Part shown: positions 51,215 through 60,252 of the stretch, piece after piece | Layout of the letters: every line of letters starts with the position of its first letter | Numbering within the stretch: the stretch's first letter is position 1 | Assembly: GCA_964611435.1 (NCBI GenBank) | Contig: CAZSXT010000015.1 | Span: 1-64,000, forward strand | Direction of reading: 5' to 3' | From: JAYPHU01 sp964611435 | Lineage (GTDB): Bacteria > Pseudomonadota > Alphaproteobacteria > Rhodospirillales > UBA2165 | Length of the DNA: 64,000 nucleotides | Notes under the pieces: model-generated | Told to the model about the DNA's origin: nothing | Databases searched by the model: none | The model's input: the letters and a program-made list of their open reading frames with translations, nothing else | Made by a program: the position numbers and the translations under genes

Positions 51215-51652
51215 ATGGCGAAAATTCCTGCCAAGCTGCACGACTATATTAACGATGCCTTTCCCCAAAATGTGATTCTGGTCGGCACCGCCTTGGATGA
51301 CGGCTTTGCCCAGATCAGTCCCCGTGGCAGCGTGATTGTCTATGATGACGAAACCCTGGGCTTTTGGGATCGTGGCCGCGGCAGAACACACGATGCCGTT
51401 AAGGACGGCACTAAGGTGACGTTTTACTATCGCAACACGGCTCTTCGCGATGAAGGCGTTTTGCCCAAGGGCGGTATCGCCCGGTTCTATGGCACGGCCA
51501 AGCTGCATATGGATGACGAGGTCTCTGAACACATCTATAACACCATGAAAGAGGCCGAGCGGGAACGGGATGCCGAGAAAAAGGGCTCCGGTGTTCTGGT
51601 GAAAATCGAACGCGCCGAAGATCTCAGCGGCGCGCCGCTGGATCTGGACTAA
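51215..51652 (+). CDS. Pyridoxamine 5'-phosphate oxidase (PPOX) family protein
   Basis: The 145-residue split-barrel protein has IPAKLHDYINDAFPQNVILVGTALDDGFAQISPRGSVIVYDDETLGFWDRGRGRTHDAV and KVTFYYRN...RFYGTAKLH, which are typical of small FMN- or F420-binding PPOX proteins. It is too short to be PdxH itself. A GGAGAAG just before 51215 favours this second ATG over the one at 51203. Confidence 0.82.
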   Translation: MAKIPAKLHDYINDAFPQNVILVGTALDDGFAQISPRGSVIVYDDETLGFWDRGRGRTHDAVKDGTKVTFYYRNTALRDEGVLPKGGIARFYGTAKLHMDDEVSEHIYNTMKEAERERDAEKKGSGVLVKIERAEDLSGAPLDLD

Positions 51653-51692
51653 GGTTTAGCAGGATCGGCTAACAGAAACGGATGGCGGACGA

Positions 51693-52454
51693 ATGACCAA
51701 GGGGCTCAACTATATTGCAGGGGCGGCCTTGCTGGCTGTTTTTGCCATTACCACGCCCGGCACCGTTGAGGCGTCAAACGGTCTTTATGACATGTCACGG
51801 CTGTTGAATGAGCCGCATCCGTTTGCCAATGCGCCAGCCGCACCGCGCCCGGCCGAACCCGCGCCCGTGGTTTCACGCCCAGCACCTATGCCCACACCCG
51901 CTGTCCGTCCGGTGCAGCCTCAACGGTCCCAAGAGGGCCGGGAAACCATCGTTCGCCAATCAGAACCCGTGAACTATCACAAGCCGGGCGGTATTTTCTC
52001 CGAAATCCGGGTTGGGGCTATGGTCCATGATGAAGGGCCTTTTAGCCGCAATAAGGAAAGCGGATTCGACAGTAATATTGAACTGCTGTTCACGTCGCCG
52101 GATTTCCTGGATGTGATCTGGTCACCCCGTCCCCATATCGGCGGCACGTACAACTCTGACGGCAATACCCACCAAGCATATCTCGGCCTGACCTGGGAAT
52201 GGGATTTCTTCACTCACTTCTTTTTCGACTTTTCACTGGGCGGCGCTTATCACACCGGTGAAAAGGTCACCAGCGATCCAAAAAAGAAGTCCCTCGGTTG
52301 CAGCGTTCTGTTCCGGGAATCCCTCAATCTTGGCTACCGGATCAACGAGGCGCATTCACTGATGTTCCACTTCGATCACATCTCGAACGCCAAACTGTGC
52401 ACAACCAACGAAGGGTTGGAAACGTTCGGTCTTCGTTACGGATATCGCTTCTAA
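51693..52454 (+). CDS. PagL-type lipid A deacylase (acyloxyacyl hydrolase)
   Basis: The 253-residue protein has a signal peptide (ending near VEASNG), a Pro-rich linker (residues 48-85), and a C-terminal eight-stranded beta-barrel domain with IFSEIRVGAMVHDEGPF and DHISNAKLCTTNEGLETFGLRYGYRF. The PagL catalytic triad His-x-Ser and Glu maps to His229, Ser231 and Glu243, with the same spacing as in P. aeruginosa PagL. It removes the 3-O acyl chain of lipid A in the outer membrane. The Pro-rich linker is longer than in typical PagL proteins. Confidence 0.88.
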   Translation: MTKGLNYIAGAALLAVFAITTPGTVEASNGLYDMSRLLNEPHPFANAPAAPRPAEPAPVVSRPAPMPTPAVRPVQPQRSQEGRETIVRQSEPVNYHKPGGIFSEIRVGAMVHDEGPFSRNKESGFDSNIELLFTSPDFLDVIWSPRPHIGGTYNSDGNTHQAYLGLTWEWDFFTHFFFDFSLGGAYHTGEKVTSDPKKKSLGCSVLFRESLNLGYRINEAHSLMFHFDHISNAKLCTTNEGLETFGLRYGYRF

Positions 52455-52457
52455 GCC

Positions 52458-53837
52458 CTAGACGCTTTCATTTATCGCGGCGCGTTCCACGCGGGGGTAA
52501 AATATTCCCAGCGTCAACGCGCGCGACGTCATGAATAGGATGAACGCCAGCCAGACTCCGTGATAGCCGAGGACCGGCTTGAGGATGAGAGTCAGAGCGG
52601 CAAACAAAACCAGCGAGATGATCATGCCGTTGCGCATCTCCCGGCTGAAGGTCGCGCCGATAAAAACCCCGTCCAACATAAACGACCACACCGAGATAAT
52701 GGGCGACAGAATGATCCACGGCAGGTACTGCCCGGCGATGTTCTGCACGTCTTCCATGCCGGTCAGGACGGCGATGATGAGATCGCCCAGGATTGCATAG
52801 ATCAGTGCATAGCCGGCGGCGATCAGCACCGCCCAAAGGCTGGCGATCTTCACCGCATTTCTCAGCGCATCCCTTTTTTTCGCGCCTATGGCGCCCCCGA
52901 CCAGCGCCTCCGCCGCATGGGCAAACCCATCAAGCCCGAATGCCAGAAAACCCTGAAATTGGATCAGGACAAGATGCGCCGCCGTTGTCGCGTCGCCGAA
53001 ACCAGACGCTTGCGAGGTGAAGAAGGCAAAGGCGGAGAGGAGGCAGATGGTGCGAATGAAAATATCGAAGTTGATCGACAGCATTCGCTTGATTTTCGCC
53101 GGCTGCCACAGGGCCGCCGCCTGTCCGCCGGGGTCGAATTTGGCAACTTCACGCCGGTAGAGCCAGATTGCCGCCAAGGTTGCGGTGACCTCGGCAATCA
53201 CCGTGGCGGCGGCGACGCCAGCCACACCCCATTCCAGGCCAAGTACAAAATAGAGATCGAGGACTATATTCAGCCCGTTCATCAGTACTTGGAGGATCAG
53301 TACCGCGCGGGTGTTTTGCATACCGATGAACCAGCCCATCAGGCAGTAGTTGATCAATACGACGGGTGCACTCCATATCCGGATTTGGAAGTAGTCGGTC
53401 GCAAGGTCTTTGGCTTCGCTCGACCCGTCAAACAGGGACAGCGACAGGGTAATGATCGGGAACTGCAGTAGCCATAACAGCACCCCGACGCTGCACGCGA
53501 TCGCGAGAGAACGAAGAACTAGGGCGCGGACTTCCGGCGCGTCGTTTGCGCCGCGAGCCTGCGCAGCAAATCCGGTCACCCCCATGCGGAGGAAACCGAA
53601 CGCCCAAAACAGAAAATGAATGATGGTGGAGCCGATGGCGACAGCACTCAGATTGTAGACGTGGTCGGAATGCCCGATGACAGCCGTGTCTACCGCGCCT
53701 AAAAGGGGAATCGACAAATTCGCCAGGATGATCGGACCGGCCAGCCGCCATACATCGCGGTGCCCGGCGCGCGGGTCGTTTCCGCCGAATTGAGATATCT
53801 GGTCTGCCACGGTATTCTCCGGTCGCGAGGCGCGCAA
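52458..53837 (-). CDS. MATE family efflux transporter
   Basis: The 459-residue inner-membrane protein has twelve membrane segments in two homologous halves: VWRLAGPIILANLSIPLLGAVDTAVIGH in the first half and GLDGFAHAAEALVGGAIGAKKRDALRNAV in the second. It resembles the DinF subgroup and exports cationic or organic compounds with Na+ or H+. It is convergent with pagL (3 bp gap) and divergent from the 2OG oxygenase gene. Confidence 0.9.
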   Translation of the reverse strand: MRASRPENTVADQISQFGGNDPRAGHRDVWRLAGPIILANLSIPLLGAVDTAVIGHSDHVYNLSAVAIGSTIIHFLFWAFGFLRMGVTGFAAQARGANDAPEVRALVLRSLAIACSVGVLLWLLQFPIITLSLSLFDGSSEAKDLATDYFQIRIWSAPVVLINYCLMGWFIGMQNTRAVLILQVLMNGLNIVLDLYFVLGLEWGVAGVAAATVIAEVTATLAAIWLYRREVAKFDPGGQAAALWQPAKIKRMLSINFDIFIRTICLLSAFAFFTSQASGFGDATTAAHLVLIQFQGFLAFGLDGFAHAAEALVGGAIGAKKRDALRNAVKIASLWAVLIAAGYALIYAILGDLIIAVLTGMEDVQNIAGQYLPWIILSPIISVWSFMLDGVFIGATFSREMRNGMIISLVLFAALTLILKPVLGYHGVWLAFILFMTSRALTLGIFYPRVERAAINESV

Positions 53838-53959
53838 AATAGCTGAAATACGGCTTGTGTCGAGGGCTATGCATTGTGGCGCGGTCTCGAAAATTCAGAT
53901 TGATTTGCCTATATTAGGCGTTATCTAACCGGCGACGTTAAAAGCAGGATGAGCAATCA

Positions 53960-54976
53960 ATGAATAAGATCGACAGCGGCAGCAACGCCTATACCGAAAT
54001 CCCGACCCTCGACCTGGGACCGTATTTGGCGGGGGAAGCGGGGGCGTTAAAGGAATTGGGCGAAAAAGTCCGCCATATTCAAGAGAACCTGGGTTTTTGG
54101 GCGGTGATCAATCACGGTGTTTCGTGGGATAAGCTGGCCCGAGTTTACGAGCAACTCAATCGGTTCTTCGATCTGCCGATCGAACAGAAGATGAAATACA
54201 AGATCAATCATCTTTCGGTCGGGTATGTGCCCGCCAAAAGCACCAAGTACATCACCTCGATCATCAACGAGAACACCAAGAAAGACCTGAACGAAACACT
54301 AATTACCGCGCTGGACCGGCCGGATGACCATCCGCTGATCCAGGCCGGCACCCGCTTTGTCGGCCCCAACCAGTGGCCGGAAGAAGTGGCGGAACTTCGT
54401 GACGCCATCGTCGATTATCAGCAGGATATTGTGGCGCTTGGCCGAAAGCTGCTGCCGATTTTCGCTGTGGCGCTGGAACTGGCGCCCGATTATTTTGACA
54501 AATATTTCAAAGACCCGGTGATGTGGTCCCGCAATGCACATTATCCGGCGGTAGAGCCGGAGGAGAACCAATACGGCATTGCGCCGCACAGTGATCACAG
54601 CTTCCTCACCATGTTGCCGACCACCGAAGTGCCGGGGCTGCAAATTCTAACCCCGGATAAAAAGTGGATCGACGCCAAGTACATCCACGAAGGCATCCTG
54701 GTGAATACCGGCGAATTCCTGAACCGCTGGTCCAATGGTCGTTTTATCCCGACCCCGCACCGTGTGGTGCCGCCGGAAACCGACCGGCTGTCCATCGCCA
54801 CCTTCTTTAATCCGAGCCCGGACACCATGTCCAATGCCTTGGAAAGCTGCGTCAGCGAGGCCAACCCGGCCCAATACGAGCCCATGAGCCTGATGGATTA
54901 CGTCTGCTGGTACATCGACACGAACTATCAACGCGACGCCGGCGGCACTCAAGAGGTCGAGCAAGAGGCGGGGTAG
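53960..54976 (+). CDS. Isopenicillin N synthase-like 2-oxoglutarate/Fe(II) oxygenase
   Basis: The 338-residue enzyme has the N-terminal DIOX region (EIPTLDLGPYLAG, GFWAVINHGVS) and the jelly-roll core with iron ligands His210, Asp212 (APHSDHSFLT) and His267 (PTPHRVV). The 2-oxoglutarate-binding Arg276 and Ser278 follow in DRLSIATFFNP. The substrate is not predictable; relatives act on amino acids, flavonoid-like compounds or in ethylene formation. It has its own promoter region of 122 bp, shared with the MATE gene. Confidence 0.88.
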   Translation: MNKIDSGSNAYTEIPTLDLGPYLAGEAGALKELGEKVRHIQENLGFWAVINHGVSWDKLARVYEQLNRFFDLPIEQKMKYKINHLSVGYVPAKSTKYITSIINENTKKDLNETLITALDRPDDHPLIQAGTRFVGPNQWPEEVAELRDAIVDYQQDIVALGRKLLPIFAVALELAPDYFDKYFKDPVMWSRNAHYPAVEPEENQYGIAPHSDHSFLTMLPTTEVPGLQILTPDKKWIDAKYIHEGILVNTGEFLNRWSNGRFIPTPHRVVPPETDRLSIATFFNPSPDTMSNALESCVSEANPAQYEPMSLMDYVCWYIDTNYQRDAGGTQEVEQEAG

Positions 54977-55261
54977 GGGGGCTTTCTTCACCCCTCTCCA
55001 TTCGTCACCCCCGAATTGCGCAGCAATTCTCGGGGACCCATCCAGCGCATCAACTTACACCTCCGATACCCATGGTCCCCCGAGACTTGGTCCCTATTGC
55101 CATTGGTCCCAACTCGGGGGCGACGCGATAAGGAGGCGGGGGATTAAATTCACCACGAAGGTCACAAAGGACACGAAGACTGCGGAATACCAGGGTCCTT
55201 CGTGGTTAAACTATATGTATGGGTACGCGGATCAGGCTCTTTCGTTGCCGTCCGCGCATGA
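54977..55261. repeat. Intergenic region with multiple palindromes and short repeats (285 bp)
   Basis: No gene is seen. It contains CCCCGAATTGC..GCAATTCTCGGGG at 55009-55035, which matches 46617-46643 at 25 of 27 positions. A hairpin CCCCCGAG/CTCGGGGG (55077-55084 with 55113-55120) encloses and partly overlaps three TGGTCCC repeats (55073, 55088 and 55104). A further inverted repeat ACCACGAAGG/CCTTCGTGGT lies at 55152-55161 with 55197-55206. These look like extragenic repeat elements. Confidence 0.65.
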
Positions 55262-55891
55262 CTAATAAATTTTGCTGCCCAGCCCCTCGATCACCGCGCG
55301 CGCCTCTGCCGGGCCGCGCACATGATGCGCCTGCCAGCCGGCGTTGCGGGCGGCGGCGGCGTTTTCCGCCCTGTCATCAAAGAACATGATCTTTTCGGGC
55401 GGCAGGTCCAAAGCCTCTTGCGTCTTGGCGTAGATCTCTGGACCCGGCTTCATCACGCCAAGCTCGAACGACAGATACGCATGGTCGCCGAACAGGTTGC
55501 GGATGGTCTCGGCCTCCGTCTGCTCCCACCAGTGACACTCGTTGGTGTTGCTGAGGCAGCCGACGGTGACATGGCTGGAGAGCTCTTGGGCCAAGCCAGC
55601 CGCGCCGTCAAATATGCCGTTGGGCCAACGGCGAAACAGATCAACGAAGTCTTGGGGACCGACTTCCAGACCAAAGTCTTCGATCATACCTGCAGCGAAG
55701 GTGAGCCGGTCACAGCGTCCGCTTTCATACTCTTTCACCCATTGGGAAGCGTCCCAGCGAGCCGGAGCGGGGTCGCCGCTGGCCATACCTAACATCCGGT
55801 GAAAATAATCGCCGGGCTGAAACTGGATGACCACGCCACCCAGGTCGAACAGGACGGCTTCAACGCCGGATCTCTTGAGTAGTGTCTCCAT
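55262..55891 (-). CDS. HAD-IA family hydrolase
   Basis: The 209-residue protein has the HAD motifs VLFDLGGVVIQF (nucleophile Asp), VGCLSNTNECHW (motif II Ser/Thr), GVMKPGPEIYAKT (motif III Lys) and IMFFDDRAENAAAARNAGW (motif IV acids). It resembles YihX/epoxide-hydrolase-N-terminal phosphatases, which act on sugar phosphates such as glucose-1-phosphate. It is a single gene. Confidence 0.88.
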   Translation of the reverse strand: METLLKRSGVEAVLFDLGGVVIQFQPGDYFHRMLGMASGDPAPARWDASQWVKEYESGRCDRLTFAAGMIEDFGLEVGPQDFVDLFRRWPNGIFDGAAGLAQELSSHVTVGCLSNTNECHWWEQTEAETIRNLFGDHAYLSFELGVMKPGPEIYAKTQEALDLPPEKIMFFDDRAENAAAARNAGWQAHHVRGPAEARAVIEGLGSKIY

Positions 55892-55946
55892 GCGCCGCCA
55901 ATATCAGGCGAGCCGGGGTAGGTCAAAGGAAGTGGTTTCCCACCGC

Positions 55947-56192
55947 CTAAAAAATGCCTGGGGAGCGCAACGCGGCCGTACGGCAGCCGCAAGTTGTTGA
56001 GCCTAAGGAGCTGGGTTTATAGGTATTGCCGCAGCTCATGCAGGTCTTGCGCCGGTCCCCATCCCGGCGGTCACTCTCTTCCATGCGACGGCCTTTTACT
56101 TGGCGATTTTTCTCTTCCCGCCGGTCTTTACCGCTGCGCCTTTCCTGACCGCTGCGGCGTTCTTCGGGAAATCTTCGTTCCACAAAGCTCAT
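55947..56192 (-). CDS. Small Arg-rich protein with C-terminal Cys4 zinc-ribbon-like motif
   Basis: The 81-residue product begins MSFVERRFPEERRSGQERRSG and repeats ERR/DRR-type basic motifs through residue 48, then has CMSCGNTYKPSSLGSTTCGC, a probable Cys4 metal site. No family is recognised. The ATG at 56192 has GGAG six bases upstream and is preferred over the ATG at 56204 and GTG at 56234. Upstream lie a perfect CRP-type site (56283-56298) and a TATATACGTATATA palindrome (56257-56270), so it is likely regulated. Confidence 0.65.
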   Translation of the reverse strand: MSFVERRFPEERRSGQERRSGKDRREEKNRQVKGRRMEESDRRDGDRRKTCMSCGNTYKPSSLGSTTCGCRTAALRSPGIF

Positions 56193-56256
56193 GAGGGGCT
56201 CCATTTTTTCGTTGTCCAATTCGCTCCAACGCACACCAGCAAATCGGTACGAAAGT

Positions 56257-56270
56257 TATATACGTATATA
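56257..56270. promoter_or_regulatory. Perfect 14 bp palindrome TATATACGTATATA
   Basis: The palindrome lies 65 bp upstream of the chosen start of the small Arg/Cys-rich gene and 13 bp from the CRP-type site. It may overlap the -10 region or bind a second regulator. Confidence 0.4.
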
Positions 56271-56282
56271 CCCCTAAAGTGA

Positions 56283-56298
56283 TGTGATTCACATCACA
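56283..56298. promoter_or_regulatory. CRP/FNR-family binding site (TGTGA-N6-TCACA)
   Basis: TGTGATTCACATCACA matches the CRP half sites TGTGA and TCACA perfectly with the correct 6 bp spacer. It is centred about 98 bp upstream of the small Arg/Cys-rich gene start at 56192 and just 5 bp from the 3' end of the aldo/keto reductase gene (which runs toward it), so the small gene is the likely target. A CRP/FNR-type activator is inferred. Confidence 0.6.
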
Positions 56299-56303
56299 AA
56301 AAT

Positions 56304-57134
56304 TCATATAGAGTTGAAATAGGCAACCATCCGGGCGCGTTCTGCGCGATCCGGCAAGTGTCCCTGGCCCGCTTTCAGGTTATCTTCCACGTGGGCCGGA
56401 TTGCCGGTGGCGGGGATCAAACAGGTCACGGCCTCAAAAGACAGCAAGTATTTTAGGAAATACTGCGCCCAACTGGTGATCCCCATGTCACCGGCCCATT
56501 CGGGAAGTGGCGCCCGGCGGACATCGGCGAACAGCCCGTCTTGTTCGAACGGCCGGTTGATGAGGGTCGCCACACCGTGATCGGCGCACAGCTCGAGGAA
56601 ATACTCCTCCGCCGCCCGCCGGTCGATGGAATAGGGGAACTGGCAAAAATCGATCTCCGGTTCTTGCTTGATATATCGGCCCATTTCACCAAACGCGCTC
56701 TCTGTGTAATGGGTGATGCCGATGTATTTAATCTTGCCGGCGGATTTCCACTCTTTCAGAGTTTCAAGATGGGTGTCTGTATCCACCATATTGTGGATTT
56801 GCATAAGCTCCAGACGCCCGTCGCAGCCCATCTTACCCATAGAGGCGTCCATCTCGTCGATGCCCTTCTGCCGGCCGCTGGTCCAGACTTTGGTGGCCAT
56901 AAAAGCGTTTTCGTCGCCGGGCACGCCTTGGCGGACTTCGCCGATGACGGCTTCCGATTTGCCGTACATGGGAGAAGAATCAATCAAACGTCCGCCACCG
57001 GCATAAAAAAGCCGCAAGACTTCTTGTAGATCCTTTTTCTTGAACGGGTTGATGGAGACGTTGAACGACCGGTAGGTGCCGAGCCCGATCACGGGCAAGG
57101 GCTCTCCGGTGGAGGGAATGGGGCGTGTCAGCAT
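56304..57134 (-). CDS. Aldo/keto reductase
   Basis: The 276-residue protein has the AKR barrel: IGLGTYRSFNV, GRLIDSSPMYGKSEAVIGE (catalytic Asp and Tyr), MATKVWTSGR (Lys), LMQIHNMVDT (His), and IKYIGITHYTE. The substrate and cofactor preference are not clear. It is a little shorter than many AKR proteins (about 300) and ends AERARMVAYFNSI. It is transcribed away from the heparinase gene, with 129 bp between them. Confidence 0.85.
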   Translation of the reverse strand: MLTRPIPSTGEPLPVIGLGTYRSFNVSINPFKKKDLQEVLRLFYAGGGRLIDSSPMYGKSEAVIGEVRQGVPGDENAFMATKVWTSGRQKGIDEMDASMGKMGCDGRLELMQIHNMVDTDTHLETLKEWKSAGKIKYIGITHYTESAFGEMGRYIKQEPEIDFCQFPYSIDRRAAEEYFLELCADHGVATLINRPFEQDGLFADVRRAPLPEWAGDMGITSWAQYFLKYLLSFEAVTCLIPATGNPAHVEDNLKAGQGHLPDRAERARMVAYFNSI

Positions 57135-57263
57135 GCCGCCACGTTAGCTGCCCGCCGGAACCGCGGCAAACAATTCATGGCCACGGCAGGGCCCGCTGGC
57201 TACTCTGCCATTCTTCTTTGGCCGTTCTTGAAATGTTAATCAGATTGTCCGCATTTTCCGACC

Positions 57264-59345
57264 ATGATTGATCTTTGGCTCAACCGGTTAAAGCGTGCGA
57301 CGCGGCGGTCGCCTGGGGAACTGCTGCGCCGGTTTGGGCACGAGCGGCGCGCCCTGACGGACCGGCTTCGTGGTGCGCCCTCAGCACAGCTGGGCCCGAG
57401 AGGCTTGGCCGTGACGTTTGATGCTACCGGTATTGACGAATTGTGGCAGCGGATCGCCATGGGGTCTCACCCTGTCTTTCATGACAGCCTGCCCGCGGCA
57501 GAGCTCGACAAGATTATACCGGGTGAAAGTGCTCGCATTCTCGACGCTGCCGAGCAGGCGATGCGGGGGCAGGTGGATTTGCTGGGCTCGGGCCCCAGGG
57601 CGCTCGGCGACAGAATCGACTGGTACACGGACTTCAAAAATGATGTGACCTGGCCGCCGGCGTTCTTCCGCGACATCGATATTCTAAAACCGGGGACGGT
57701 GTGCGATGTGAAGGTTCCTTGGGACCTGTCCCGGCTGCAATGGGCCATTCCAGTGGCCCAAGCCTACCAACTGACCGGCGATGACACGTATGCAGTGTTC
57801 GTCCGGGACCTGATTGGTGACTGGATCACCGCCAACCCTTACGCCCGAAGCGTCAATTGGGCTGTGGCCATGGAAGCGGCCATGCGGGTCTTTACCTGGA
57901 CCTGGTTTTTTCATGTATTCAAGGGGTCTACAGCTTGGCGGGATGAACAGTTCCAAACTCAATTCCTATGTGGTCTCTACGATCACGCCGTATTCTGCGA
58001 ACGCTACCTCGAAGATTTTGGAATTAATGGCAACCACTTGACAGCCGATGCCGCCGCGCTCGTTTTCGCAGGCGAGTTTTTTGAGAAAGGTGACCGCGCG
58101 ATCCTTTGGGAGCAGCGGGGCTGGCGCATTCTGGTGCAGGAAAATTTCCGGCAGGTGCATCCCGACGGCGTCGACTTCGAGGGCTCGGCCAGCTATCACC
58201 GTATGGTGGCGGAACTCTTCCTATGGCCGGCGCTGTATCGCCGGGTCAATGGCAAGGGGGCACCGGAAACCTATCTTCAGCGGGTCCGGCTGATGGGGGA
58301 ATTTGCCAGGGCCTATACCAGAGACAACGGTCTGTCGCCGCTCTGGGGTGATGCGGATGACGGACGGGCCTATATTTTCGGCGTGCAGCCGTTTGCTGAT
58401 CATAGCTATCTGCCGTTACTCGTCTCCAAGTCCCTCGGCGGGTCCTCCTCCTCCTCCTCCTCCGTATCGACGACGGCGCGGGTGGAACTGATCTGGGGGC
58501 TTGGGCCGGAAAGGGCCGGAGCCGCGCTGGATGCGGGGCCTCACCAACCGTTTACGACCGCTTTCCCGGCGGGCGGTGTCTACGTTATGCGGGGCGAGGG
58601 CGACTGGGTTTTCATTGATTGCGGACCGGTCGGTTATGGCGGGCGCGGTGGACACGGTCACAATGATTGCCTGTCGTTCGAAGCGGCCCTGAACGGCGTG
58701 GACCTGATCACCGACAGCGGCTCTTTTGTCTATTCGGAATCGCGAGAGTGGCGCAACCTGTTCCGCAGCACCGCGTCTCATAGCACGCCGATGATCGATG
58801 GCGCGGAGCAAAACCGTTTCGTCTCGGAAGATGAGTTGTTTGCCCTGCACGACGACGCGGCGCCGCTGGTGAATCAATGGCGGACGGGCGACGGCTTGGA
58901 TGTCTTCACCGGATCGCACACGGGCTACCAGCGTCTCGGCAGGCCGGTCACACCTGTTCGAACCCTTGCACTGGATAAACAGACACATGGGCTGTTGATC
59001 GCCGACCGGTTCGATGGAGAGGGAAGTCATGATGTCTTTGTTCCTTACCACTTTGCGCCGGGTTTCGTTGCAAGTCCGGCCAAAGATCAGCAGTGGCGCG
59101 TGGCGTCATCCGACGCGGTATTCCTGCTCTATATTGTCGAGGCCGGAGATTGGACGGCCGATGTCGGAGAGGGATGGGTCTCCGCCAGCTATGGCGTTAA
59201 ACAGGCTCGCCAGAAGCTGATGTTTGATCGCCAGGGGGAGTTGAAGCCGTTGACCATTGCCATATGGCCGGAAGCGCATGCGCCGGCCGACAAAGAAGCT
59301 TGGATCAGGGAAATGATGGCGAAAAGCGCCGAGGACCAGAATTAA
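57264..59345 (+). CDS. Heparinase II/III family polysaccharide lyase-like protein
   Basis: The 693-residue protein has an N-terminal alpha-barrel half (PWDLSRLQWAIPVAQAYQLTGDD, NWAVAMEAAMRVFTWTWFF, GNHLTADAAALVFAGEFF, VDFEGSASYHRMVAELFLW with the catalytic Tyr/His region) and a beta-sheet half (GHGHNDCLSFEAALNGVDLITDSGSFVY). Heparinase II/III-like lyases cleave uronic-acid polysaccharides, and related intracellular versions occur in polysaccharide biosynthesis loci. No signal peptide is obvious. A run of seven TCC codons (58443-58463) encodes poly-Ser. Its end overlaps the convergent response regulator gene by four bases. Confidence 0.88.
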   Translation: MIDLWLNRLKRATRRSPGELLRRFGHERRALTDRLRGAPSAQLGPRGLAVTFDATGIDELWQRIAMGSHPVFHDSLPAAELDKIIPGESARILDAAEQAMRGQVDLLGSGPRALGDRIDWYTDFKNDVTWPPAFFRDIDILKPGTVCDVKVPWDLSRLQWAIPVAQAYQLTGDDTYAVFVRDLIGDWITANPYARSVNWAVAMEAAMRVFTWTWFFHVFKGSTAWRDEQFQTQFLCGLYDHAVFCERYLEDFGINGNHLTADAAALVFAGEFFEKGDRAILWEQRGWRILVQENFRQVHPDGVDFEGSASYHRMVAELFLWPALYRRVNGKGAPETYLQRVRLMGEFARAYTRDNGLSPLWGDADDGRAYIFGVQPFADHSYLPLLVSKSLGGSSSSSSSVSTTARVELIWGLGPERAGAALDAGPHQPFTTAFPAGGVYVMRGEGDWVFIDCGPVGYGGRGGHGHNDCLSFEAALNGVDLITDSGSFVYSESREWRNLFRSTASHSTPMIDGAEQNRFVSEDELFALHDDAAPLVNQWRTGDGLDVFTGSHTGYQRLGRPVTPVRTLALDKQTHGLLIADRFDGEGSHDVFVPYHFAPGFVASPAKDQQWRVASSDAVFLLYIVEAGDWTADVGEGWVSASYGVKQARQKLMFDRQGELKPLTIAIWPEAHAPADKEAWIREMMAKSAEDQN

Positions 59346-60064
59346 GCACCTTCGACGGTCGTGGCGAAGACATACCCCGCCCCGCGGACGGTTTTGATGA
59401 ATTCCGGCTTCTTGGGGTTTTCTTCAATTTTACCCCGAAGGCGACCAACCAGTACGTCTATGCTGCGATCATAGGGGTCCCAACTCCTGTTTTGCAGAAG
59501 CTCCAGCAGCTTATCCCGGTCCAGAACCTGGTTCGGGTGATTGGTGAAGGCATTCAGGAGGTTAAATTCCATAGTGGTCAGCGGCACTTCACCGCCGCCG
59601 GGTGCTGTCAGCTTTCGGCTGATCTTGTCAAAGTTCCATCCGGCAAACGTAATAGCGTCCGAGCCTTTGGCCGGCATAACCCCGCTGCCGGCGTCCTTGG
59701 ACCGGCGCAAAACCGTTTTGACCCGGGCCAGCAGCTCGCGCGAGCTGAACGGCTTGGCCACATAGTCATCCGCGCCCATCTCCAAACCGATGATGCGATC
59801 CACTTCTTCGTCCTTGCCGGTCAGGATAATCACCGCGACGTTGGAGGTTTCCCGAAGATAACGGGTCAGGGTGAGCCCATCTTCGCCGGGCATGACCAAA
59901 TCGAGGATGACAAGATCGATTTCGTGGGAGGCCATCACGTCCCGCATGCCGGCGCCGTCATTGGCTATCTGCACGTCATAGCCGTGCGCCTGTAAGTAGT
60001 CGCTGAGAAACTCGCAAATTTGCTTCTCATCATCGACGATCAGGATGTTGGATCGATTTTCCAT
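59342..60064 (-). CDS. OmpR/PhoB-family response regulator
   Basis: The 240-residue protein has a receiver domain (1-120) with acidic residues Asp11-Asp12 and phosphoacceptor Asp55 (LVILDLVMPG), Thr in VIILTGKD and Lys in DDYVAKPFSSRELLARV. A DNA-binding winged helix follows (LTTMEFNLLNAFTNHPNQVLDRDKLLELL, DRSIDVLVGRLRGKIEENPKKPEFIKTVRGAGYVF). There is no histidine kinase nearby, so it is an orphan in this window. Upstream, 188 bp without a gene is AT-rich and holds an ACTTGAAA/TTTCAAGT inverted repeat (60174-60181 with 60213-60220). Confidence 0.93.
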   Translation of the reverse strand: MENRSNILIVDDEKQICEFLSDYLQAHGYDVQIANDGAGMRDVMASHEIDLVILDLVMPGEDGLTLTRYLRETSNVAVIILTGKDEEVDRIIGLEMGADDYVAKPFSSRELLARVKTVLRRSKDAGSGVMPAKGSDAITFAGWNFDKISRKLTAPGGGEVPLTTMEFNLLNAFTNHPNQVLDRDKLLELLQNRSWDPYDRSIDVLVGRLRGKIEENPKKPEFIKTVRGAGYVFATTVEGA

Positions 60065-60252
60065 TGACGTTTCGGATCTAAACTACGGGGCCGATTAATT
60101 TTTTTATTTATCAGTAGGTTATATGATTAAAATAGTACTTACGAAAGAGGATGATCAATTTCCCACTGTATCTACTTGAAAACACATAATTAAGTGGGGC
60201 TCTAGTCCTATATTTCAAGTGTGGATATTACGGAGGCGCGAGAGATCGAGGG

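Noticed and set aside
60174..60220. ACTTGAAA/TTTCAAGT inverted repeat as a terminator or operator
   Set aside because: The 8 bp arms enclose a 31 nt loop and no T run follows; too weak to call as a specific site.
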